This document shows positions 55,495-64,000 of a stretch of DNA of 64,000 nt, piece after piece. This DNA comes from Atrichornis clamosus (Eukaryota > Chordata > Aves > Passeriformes > Menuridae), in NCBI GenBank assembly GCA_013400975.1, contig WBMZ01014178.1:998-64997 (forward strand). Reading direction: 5' to 3'. Numbering within the stretch: the first letter of the stretch is position 1; the number at the start of each line of letters is the position of its first letter. Position numbers and translations under genes: made by a program. Below the pieces are notes generated by a model that was not told the origin of the DNA, did not search any database, and worked only from the letters and a program-made list of their open reading frames with translations.

Positions 55495-58219
55495 TGTTGT
55501 TCTTACAAAGAGAAATCAGAGACTCCCAAATGTCTGTTTTATTGTTCCATCCATGCAAAACCCAAGTCAAGCTGGAGCAATGCTCAGGCTTCTTTTTCTT
55601 GTTCTTATTTCATCTGTTGCTCTTGAAGGGTAAAACCCTTCCATCTTTTGAAGCAGGGTGGTTTCTCCCCACATTTTTTTTGGTTTTGAAAGAGACCTCT
55701 CCTGCAGTTCAGTGGAGTACAAACACTTCTGAGCTGGGCTGCAGCACGGGCTTGCCTTGGCTCTGAGATCAGGACGTGCTGTGCTGGTGACTGTGGAGCC
55801 AGCTCTGGACACTGAATGAAACCCCAGGCTCAGCTTTGGGAAAGCCCTGAGTCAGGGCAGGAGTCAGGAAGGGCACACAGTGGGAAACATCTCTGAAGGA
55901 AACCCCATGTGTACGTTTTATGATGTTATACTTTCATTTTTGTACTCACTTCCCTATCCTTTCACTCACAAACAGGGAGCCCGTTCAGATGATATCTCAA
56001 TTTTATATCCTTTTAGGATAAAAATATTTACTTCTTCTGCTCAGAGATAACAACTTCCTGCCCTATTTTACACTTTTTTCTCCATTCTCCATGCTTTTCA
56101 CATCCCCCAGTTTACCTTTTAGCTGAGAAATTTGTTCTATTGTAACTATAAATCCCTGGCTTTGAATGGACCTTGTGATAACACAACCAGGGGAGCTGTG
56201 CATGCAATTTTTGTGATGTCCTAATTGAATTAACATAAAGAACATGAAGAGATCTCAGTCTGAGTGAGATTTCAAACTTTCTGACCATTTTCAGTGTTAC
56301 TTGCAGTGACAGAGCCTTTTAATTGGTGGTTTAAGAGAATTGAGGCATTTTTTGGAGGATGGTCAGATAAGAACAGTGATAAATCATCAGATCAAACACT
56401 TACATACAGCAGCTCCAGTCCAAGGCCAATCACAGTTTTTTTAAGAGTTATTGAAAAAATTCCCTATAGTTTAGTAACTCCCTTTAACTTTACATAGGGA
56501 AAGTAATCTCTGGAAAAATGGAACGACTGAGCAACGTGGGAAAAAAGGCATCAGAAGGCACTTGGGGATGTGTTTTAGAGGGCTTGTTCTTCAACTTTTG
56601 GTTTATTAAAACCAGTGAAATTTCTAAGCACTTTTGACCAACTAATTTGAATTTTACTCTGATCAACCCAGAAAATGGATTATTGATGTTTTTATTGACG
56701 TATTTACAGTGCCCCTTATTTTTTTCTGTTTTGCCAGCAGCATACAAAGCGTGCCTTGGGAAAAAATATTTTCAGGAACTTTGGCAAGGGTATCCTCAGC
56801 TTTGCCCTGTGCTTCCTGCAGTTGCACGGGGAACCTGGGCTCCTGAACAATGGGCTCCAGCCACCAGCCCTCAGTGGTTTGACCTTTCTACGTTTGGGCT
56901 GCAAAATCCCTGTGTACAAACACAACATCAGCTGCACTTGCTCAGCCCCAATTGTTTGGAGCTGCCTGAAAACTTCCTATGGAGCAAATGGATTAAAATG
57001 GCCACAGTGGTTTCCCTCCCCCCACCCTGCTTTGGATCTACAAAACAACTCAATCAGTACAATTTGTAAAAAATCTCCACAATGGGGGCGCGTTGTTATT
57101 TCCTGCTCACTCACCTGATGGATTTGCACCCCATGCTGGCCCTGGAAATAAAATGGTTTTGAGTTCATTAAGATGGTGAATTGGGCTGGGCAGAGAAAAG
57201 TTTGGGGTGAGAGGGAGGCCTGAAATGGGCATTGAAGGATGGCAGAGAAGCAGGAGGGAGGTGATGGGAATGAAAGCAAAGGGGTCAGAGCAAGCAGGGA
57301 GGGAGCACCAGCACTGGGAATGTGTTGCCTGGGTCTGTCCATGATGTCTTTGGTCTGGGATCACCCTCTGGATGTGTCCATCTTCCCTGGCAGTGAAAGG
57401 ATCCCGTTAACTTTACTCCAACAGAACGCCTGAGCTGTCAGCTCGTCCCTGACCATCTTGTGCTGAATTCAGGCAGTGGTTTCATTTTTGTTTTCCCTCC
57501 TGTTATTAAGGAGCTGCACAGGTCTTTATTTCTGCATTTTCCCTGGCTCATTTGTGCACTTTGCAAGCTTGTAATTAAGATGTCATTTGATCAACCTTAA
57601 GTAGAGGAGCTGAAGAGTTTGTACTTTGAATAGTCTGGAGAAAGCTGTTTTCTCAAGGCTGGACCTCTTTGACAAGCTCTTGGGGTTTGGTCCGTTTTCT
57701 GTTTATAATAAATAAATAAATGTAAAAGAAAGAAAAAAGATTTAAAAATACCCCCGAGTCCTCTGCAAAATTGAAAGCAGAAGGCTGGAACTGCGTGTGA
57801 AAAACCTGGAAGAAAACTCCCTCTGGAGACCCCAGGCAGAGGTTCTGCACAAAGTGGTGCCATCTGCCAGACCGAGCGAGTCCAGGAGCGGCCAACCTGC
57901 AGCTCCTGCTTCCCATGCCAGTTCCCAGCTGCCGTGGCACTGAGCCGTCAGGAGCTGCTGGATCAGGCCTCTCTGGGTCACTCCAGGATCTGTCTGCACA
58001 GTCAGCCTGGCCCAGTCCCGGCAGAGAGCACCGGAGCCCCTGGGAGCTGCTGGAATCCCCCTTGGACTCCCATCTTCCCACGTTTTCCGAAATGGGAGCA
58101 AAGTCTTGGCCGAACGAAGTCGTGCATGTGGCCTGCAGCACTGGGCACGCTGAGTGACCTCTGTTCCTGCATCCCCCATCTCTCGCCTTCATCCCTAAAC
58201 GCAGAGATCCACCCACTGT

Positions 58220-58241
58220 GATTCCCTGTAGATTCCCTGTG
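58220..58241. repeat. 11-bp tandem duplication
   Basis: GATTCCCTGTA (58220-58230) is followed by GATTCCCTGTG (58231-58241). They differ only at the last base. Confidence 0.9.
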
Positions 58242-58751
58242 GATCCTGTCCTACCTGGATCAAACCCTTCTCCTGCCGAACGCTTCGAGCTGTGTTTTTT
58301 TTTTAAGAATACTGGGATTATCAAGGTTTGGATTAGCAGGCAATTTCCTGAGTTTTTCAACATCATAAATGAGGTCAAAAAGGTCTTTTTGAATGGAACC
58401 CATTAATCTCCTTGTTGTTAGCAAGGAAATGTTGAAAAGTGCAGGTGTTAACAGTCGCTGTGTTATTTTTGGGAGAATGTGAACTGAAACACTCACAGGA
58501 AGCGTAGTATTCCCCTGCCAGCATCCTGGAGTATTATTTTAGGCAGCAGAACTAAGGGTTATGTGCAGGATTATGCTTTCATCACACCTTTAGGGCTAGA
58601 GAACTTTGTTGTGCAAGAATTTTGCCTGGAGCGTTTCTTGTCTCTGTCTCTTCTGTTTTGGAAAATTAAAATAATCTCCGTGGTCCCCATCAAGGAGCAG
58701 CGTTGTGGTGGTGCTCCTGGGGAAAAGAAGGACACAAGCTGGGCTCCAGAA

Positions 58752-58775
58752 CACAGAAGGGATCACAGAAGGGAT
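58752..58775. repeat. Perfect 12-bp tandem duplication
   Basis: CACAGAAGGGAT occurs twice in direct succession, with a third partial echo (GAGGGATCA) shortly after. Confidence 0.9.
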
Positions 58776-61700
58776 CTGCTTGAGGGATCATTTCAGCTTG
58801 CTCTGAAATACAGCAAGGTGGGGGCATTCGTTCCTCCAGCTGCTCTTTGAACGGCTTCTTCAGCAAAGCCTTTTTACAAATGCTCTGCTGGAAATGAGCC
58901 CAGGTAGGAGCTTTGGGATCTGGATCCAATATCCAACCTGTTTGCTGGCTTTAGGACCTGATTCTGGAAGAGGTGAAATAAATGAGTGGGAAAGGATAAG
59001 GCACGTGTGGAGGTGAAGTGATGGGATGAGGGTCCCGGAGCGCTGCAGTAACAGAGAAAATCTGAATTAGGGAGTTTTAACCATCACCCTGCTGCTGCCT
59101 CTTGCTACACATTCTTCTCCTAATTGAATTCCCAAGCCTTGTAGCTAAAGTAAGATACATACCCTTATAACAACAACACAGGCTTGTGTTTCAGGGACAC
59201 ATCTAAATATGTTCACCAGTTGAAAGGTTTCCAAAACACGAGGACTTCTCTGTGTGCAGTGGGCAGAGCTGTAATGTGGCACTGACGGCGAAGAAAATGA
59301 GAAAATAAGAAAAAAAATTTCAAATTATCATGAAGGGCAATGAGTAATAAATTAAACAACTTGATTGAAGCCTGGTTTTTCCAAGCATTGCTGGTTTGAT
59401 ATAACGTGGCTGTGGAATTGCTTGTTCTTGCAAAGAATGACCTTATGTGGATGGCTCTGCGTGGCCAGACAAAGTTAACAAAGCCACATCACAGGGGAAA
59501 TGTCAGCAGCACTGGTGGCTGAGTGAATGTGCTGGCTGGAGAAACTTTCCCCAGTGACATGAGACAGTTATAAAAAGCATCATCTCCACAGAGATTCAGA
59601 GGGAAACCATCCAGGATCCCTCAAGAAATTAATGACCCTCAAAGATGAAGGGCTCGATGTTCTTTTCTGATACAAAAATGCTGAGTGGAGGGGCAGAGTC
59701 ACCCCAAACCTTCCTATTTATTTGTTTTGGTTTCTCCTGCTTTTAAAGAGTGCTTGCTGGAGTGCAACAGCTCTCCAGCCAATAGAAAAGGCAAGGAAAA
59801 GCCACCCATATCCTGAGTTTTTCCCATCAGCTGATTAAAATCGAGAACATAATCAAACAGGAATCTCACCAAACATGTAAGAAATTCCCTTCCCATCCCC
59901 ACCAACCTGTCCTGCACTACTGCTCTGGCAGACCAAGCAATTTCCTTCAGAGTATCTAGGATTTGAGATGGCTTAGTCATATCCAGGCACTTTTCCAAGC
60001 AGCTCTTTATCGGCTGCAAGGGGTTTTTTTAGGGTTCGTGGAGTTCTGCCTAACAAAGGAGGCACAGCTTTTAAACACTGCAGAAACATTCTTGGCTGAG
60101 CAAAGTGGGGATGCTCAAGATCTGCTCCAGACTTTAAATTGGGTGATGGGATCCCTGGGTGGTCACTAAAGCTGCAGACAAAGGGCTAAAAGAGAGTTTA
60201 GCTTCACCTTGCCTCAATAATTACCAGATTTGCATCAGTTTCTATAATTCTGTGACCAATCAGGTACGTAACGGGACTCCCTTGCTTTGAAAGCTGACGT
60301 GGAAATCCCAGAAAAAGGTGGATTTTTGCTAACGTGTTTCCCAAACAGCAAAAAGTGGTCCTAGAGAGCTCCCAAAAATATAGTGCTGGCAACTGCACAA
60401 CACAATGGAAGGTTTTCCCCGGATAGTGGGGTAGAAATGACTCAAAATGTTCAGCCCTGTAATTGCTTAGTGCAGTAAATGTTGCATCCCAAGGTGATGG
60501 AGATTTAAGCCAAGCAGGATGATAGGCAAGGATCCCAGCCCTGTCCTGCTCCTGATAGGGGAACCACAGATTGTTGCCCACTCTGAGGCAAAGGGAGGAT
60601 AATTTCCCAGTAACCAAAGTCATAAATACTCTCTTTCACCTTAAATGGGATTAATAAAGATCCTCCCTTCTCTTAAATGCACTAATTTAAAATAATGCAC
60701 TAACTCCCCAGCACTTTTTTCTTTTTTTTTTACCTGACATCTGTTCAAACATCTGCTCAGCAGGACAAGAATGAATCATATTACACTGATTATATTTGCT
60801 TAATTCTACCATGTAGTCTTTGATCCACATCGGGTCGACATGCCGAGCCAGATACCACAAAACCCAAACTTCAATCTGTGTGTTATTGCACCAAACAATT
60901 ACAAGAAAAGGCCCAGATCTGGATTGTTGTCCTTTATGGACACAGCAAGGAGAAAAGTCATTTCTTGTTCACAGGCTGCTGGTTCCAGATTCCCTCTGTG
61001 TGTTGGGGGGAAGCTTTTGCATCTTGTCACTCAAGTTTCTCCCCATAAAGGACAGTCTGGGGATTTCCTCTGGATGAGGGAAGGTGTTCCCTGCTCCCAG
61101 GGTGTGTGAGGTTTGGCTGACTCCCCAGAGGACACCCTGATTCTCCTCGAGCGCATTTGCCATCCACACTGGGCTCTCCCAGGGTTGTGCCTTCATCAGT
61201 TGTTCCAAAATCCTCATCAAGGCTTCGGAAGGGGGAAATTTTCTTTTCCTCATGACATCATCCCGAAAGGGATGCTGCAAAGAGAGGAGGATCACAGGCA
61301 ATTTGATTTTTCCTGTGTGTGCCATAACCTCTGGCATTCAGAGCTCTACACATGTGTGACAACTCCCCTCCTCTGCTCTGCAGGATTTCCAGCAGGTGCC
61401 CTTTCCAAAGGGCTGTTTAGAGTAATCCCCCAACTTCCAAGATTTCTTTTGATTACAAAATAAAAGGAGGAGGATAGAAGAATTAAGAATCACCTTAGCC
61501 AAATGATTTTATTTGATGGTTTTAATTAGGCAGTTGGGAACAGACCTAAATTGAGGTCCTGCACATTTGGAAGCATCTCAGGCAGCCGTACAAATTACTT
61601 GGTTAGAACTAAATGCTGCAGAAATCCCATGGATTACATGGAGGCCCAAGTAAAGCTTCATGGGACAAGTCAGAAGAGGAAAAGCTGTTTTTATTTACAT

Positions 61701-62059
61701 TTGTTAAAGTGCTCATTGGGGTAGAATACACAGAGCAGCAAATGATAGTCTTTTTGTAGTTTTTTTTAAATGTGAGTATGCCGATTTTTTTCCCAACATG
61801 GCATCAAAACTCTCAGAGTCCAACAGAGAGAACTTCAGAACTGGGAAAGAAATCTGGGAAGACCACAGTGAGCCCTCTCTATCCAGAACACCTTGGCTGT
61901 TTCCTCCTGTGACATGTTGTGACAGACTGGAGATCTTTCCCTGCTGACATTAAGGTTGCCTTCACCTTAATTAAGAGACAATTTCTTGCCCCAAAAGTAA
62001 ATCAAGGCGCAGAGGTGGGAGGACATGCAAATCATGAGTTAGGGCATCTTTTCTGAGCA

Positions 62060-62140
62060 GATGTGCCCACAGGCATAGAGGGTGGGATGAGATGATCTCT
62101 GAGGTCCTTTCCCACACAAACCATTCTGTGATTCCATGAT
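62060..62140 (+). mobile_element. CR1 LINE 3' end, short
   Basis: The segment has GGTGGGATGAGATGATCTCT, GAGGTCCTTTCCCACACAAA and a tail CCATTCTGTGATTCCATGAT with two clear octamers. Upstream, GCCCACAGGCATAGAGG is a degraded form of the usual CCCATGGCAGGGG. It lies tail to tail with the reverse CR1 at 62214. Confidence 0.85.
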
Positions 62141-62213
62141 CCCGCTCTATAAAATCAGAGCCTGCCTTTGGGCTTTATCATCTTGTGAAGATTGAGACTC
62201 CTGTGTTCAAGCC

Positions 62214-62312
62214 ATGGAGTAATTTAGGCTGGAAGGGACTTCTGAAGATCTCCGGGGCTGTCAAAGCGAGACCAGCTTTGAAGTTGCACAAGGTCGCTCA
62301 GGTCCATCCAAT
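62214..62312 (-). mobile_element. Older CR1 LINE 3' end, reverse orientation
   Basis: On the + strand: ATGGAGTAATTTAGGCTGGA, AGGGACTTCTGAAGATCTCC, AGACCAGCTTTGAAGTTGCA and AAGGTCGCTCAGGTCCATCC. This fits the older CR1 type ending in ATTTAGGYTGGAAGGGAC. Its 3' end faces the 3' end of the CR1 at 62060, with about 73 bp between them. The 5' limit is uncertain and may reach about 62345. Confidence 0.75.
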
Positions 62313-64000
62313 TTCTTATAGCCAGGGATCATCCTGGAAAACCTCCTGCCAGAGCTGGCAGGGACCAGCTTCTTCCTGGCAGAAAGGCTGAGCACTTAAA
62401 GCAGCCCAGAAAGCCAGATGGTTTCCTCAGCCCTCCCTGGAGCAACCTCTCCTGGCTGGGTGGGAGGCAGCTCAGCAGAGGGACGTGGTGGAATGAAACT
62501 TTCATCCCTGCTTCCAAAGGGTGACACTCGTAACACCTTGCCCTGCTCGAGAGGAAGAGAAAAAAATTAACTATTAATGAAAAGCAAAGATCAGTTGGCC
62601 AGTTAAACCATCCAAAAGCAAAGCAGATGCAGAGGGATGACAGTTCCCTGTTTGTCTGCTGGCCAGCTCTGATCCTCAGGATTTCAATTACAAACCTCAA
62701 TGCCTGGAGGTGGCAGGAAAGGCTGAAATTGTTCCACACGGAGTTGCAGCTCAGAGGGAAGAAAATGTATTTATTTTTCCTGATGGGAATGGGGTCACGG
62801 TGATTTCTCCTTGCTGGATTCCTCGCCACGGACACGCTGCAGGGGGAAGTGTGGGTTCTTGTTGGGCTTCCAGGGAATTTGCTTTGAAACCTTCCACAGT
62901 GGCTCTGAAAGTAAGAAAAATGTTCCCATTCATTCATGCTCTGGAGCAAGAGGGAGGGAGAGGAGAAGGAAAGTCCATGGTCAACTGGAATAAATGCAGC
63001 ATTGCTGGGATTAGAGGTAGAGGAAAGGCAGGGAGAACCATCATTTTTCACGGGGAAAGAAAAGAACTAAACTTTCAAAGGATTGGGTTTGCCAGTGCTC
63101 AGTGCAGCCTTTTTAGTTTTATTATTCTAACTGGTTTGAGTTAAAAGTGATCTTTTCAGATTTATTCTGCTCCGTGGGTTTGGATTCCTGGCTGCTAGCT
63201 GGCCACCTCTGAAACACGGGAAAACACACTGGATCAAGCCTCTATCCACGTGCAGAGCAGCCAGTGCAGTTGCTGAAGTGTTTGCAACCCTGAAAAGATG
63301 GGAGCAATGACATCCCCACCCAGCACAGCTCCTCTCTGCCACGCCTTTTCTCTGTCTTCTGTCTCTCGAGCCAGGTGTGAGGATTAAGTTCCTCTCCTGA
63401 TAATATATTTTTTTTAATTTGCCCAGATCAATGAAGCTTTTCTCCTGCATCAGTGGGTTCTCTGCTGGATGTGTGGGATGGCTCCAGTTTTGGTCATGAT
63501 GGATAGAAGCCACTGGCTTTTTTTAGAGTGTGAACAGGAGTGAATAAACATCAAGAAAAAAGAATTATAGGGTCAGAGATGGGATATTGGATGCACTCTT
63601 CAGCCTCCTCTGTCCATCCTCATCACCCTGGTGAGGAAGTCAGGAGACCAACCAATCTCAGACCATGCTTGGAACCAGGCTCAGCCCTTCTGCCTGGAAA
63701 AATGCCTGGCAAAGCCAGCAATAAAATTCATTTTCTCATCTTGCCAGCAAAAGAGAAACCATTATCCCATTCTTCATAACCATAATTAAGGCAAGATTAA
63801 AAGGGATAATAAAAGTTGACAGTGTTGAAATTATATAGGGTCTGATTAAATGCCTTTATTACAATCCCATTTAACCTGTGCAGGCAACAGGAGGAAAAAT
63901 TCTGTGTGCAAAAACCTGAATTACCTCTCACAAACTGAGCTCGGCATTGATCTTACCTTCTGCAAGGACCTAATTATATCTACATATGCATATATTTATA
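62313..64000. other. Unique non-coding DNA to the window end
   Basis: No exon, RNA gene or transposon is recognised. A 240-codon minus frame (62329-63051) and a 128-codon minus frame (63127-63513) match no family known to me. The last 250 bases are AT-rich. Confidence 0.5.

Larger units (their letters stand above)
55495..62059. other. Unique non-coding DNA with a GC-rich block
   Basis: No transposon is recognised. An AAAT microsatellite lies at 57704-57720 beside an A-rich stretch. About 57780-58250 is GC-rich with raised CpG and contains a 241-codon minus frame of no recognised family. Small duplications occur at 58220-58241 and 58752-58775. T-runs lie at about 60714-60731. Minus frames of 101 and 139 codons (59714-60019, 60204-60623) are not recognised. 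Confidence 0.5.

Noticed and set aside
57073..57093. CTCF-like sequence (CCACAATGGGGGCGC)
   Set aside because: Only the GGGGGCGC half fits the known core. The left half is shifted by one base.
57653..58378. 241-codon open frame on the minus strand
   Set aside because: It begins at a TTG, lies in GC-rich DNA where stops are rarer, and the product matches no family I recognise.
59714..60623. Two neighbouring minus-strand frames (101 and 139 codons)
   Set aside because: No retroviral, enzymatic or structural motif visible. They are of a length that chance can produce.
62329..63051. 240-codon open frame on the minus strand
   Set aside because: No recognisable domain, no splice context, and shadowed by frames on the other strand.

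Overview
The window reads as bird nuclear DNA, most likely from a songbird (passerine). The best evidence is 13 truncated CR1 LINE 3' ends carrying the avian CR1 tail (ATTCTRTG-type octamers) and the typical phrases of its 3' UTR, on both strands. They range from well-preserved passerine-type copies to very degraded ones. No bacterial, organellar or viral gene organisation is present.

I find no protein-coding gene that I can support. The longest open frames (about 165 to 241 codons) match no family I recognise, lack gene-like splice structure and can be explained by base composition or tandem repeats. No rRNA, tRNA, known microRNA or CRISPR array was recognised. The window is best described as intergenic or long-intron DNA. 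CR1 covers only about 3 percent of it, and the rest is mostly single-copy sequence.

Layout: 1-256 is a purine-rich 12-bp tandem array that starts at the window edge. 1771-2220 is a minisatellite of alternating units, followed by a C-rich tract and a CpG-dense patch (2738-2940). 2.9-16 kb is mostly unique, with short CpG-rich patches and one CR1 end. 16-22 kb holds two good CR1 copies, an ATT microsatellite and a possible nuclear-receptor DR1 site. 23.9-24.3 kb has a cluster of GATA-type motifs. 26.9-27.2 kb is a GGAT array interrupted by a CR1 end. 28.1-28.8 kb is an AT-rich block with a small splice-bounded open segment. 29.6-30.0 kb holds two older CR1 scraps. 31.3-31.55 kb has a TATA-like motif, a dense CpG cluster and a 44-codon frame. 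36.6 kb has a GAG repeat beside a duplicated E-box. 40.9 and 47.9 kb carry two relics of the same palindromic old repeat. 44.0 kb has a very old CR1, 55.3 kb a good CR1, and 62.1-62.3 kb two CR1 ends tail to tail.

No gene pathway can be assembled. If the window has a function it is probably regulatory. The leading candidates (GATA cluster, DR1 block, CpG patches, the splice-bounded segment at 28.4 kb) are inferences from motifs and need comparison with other bird genomes.
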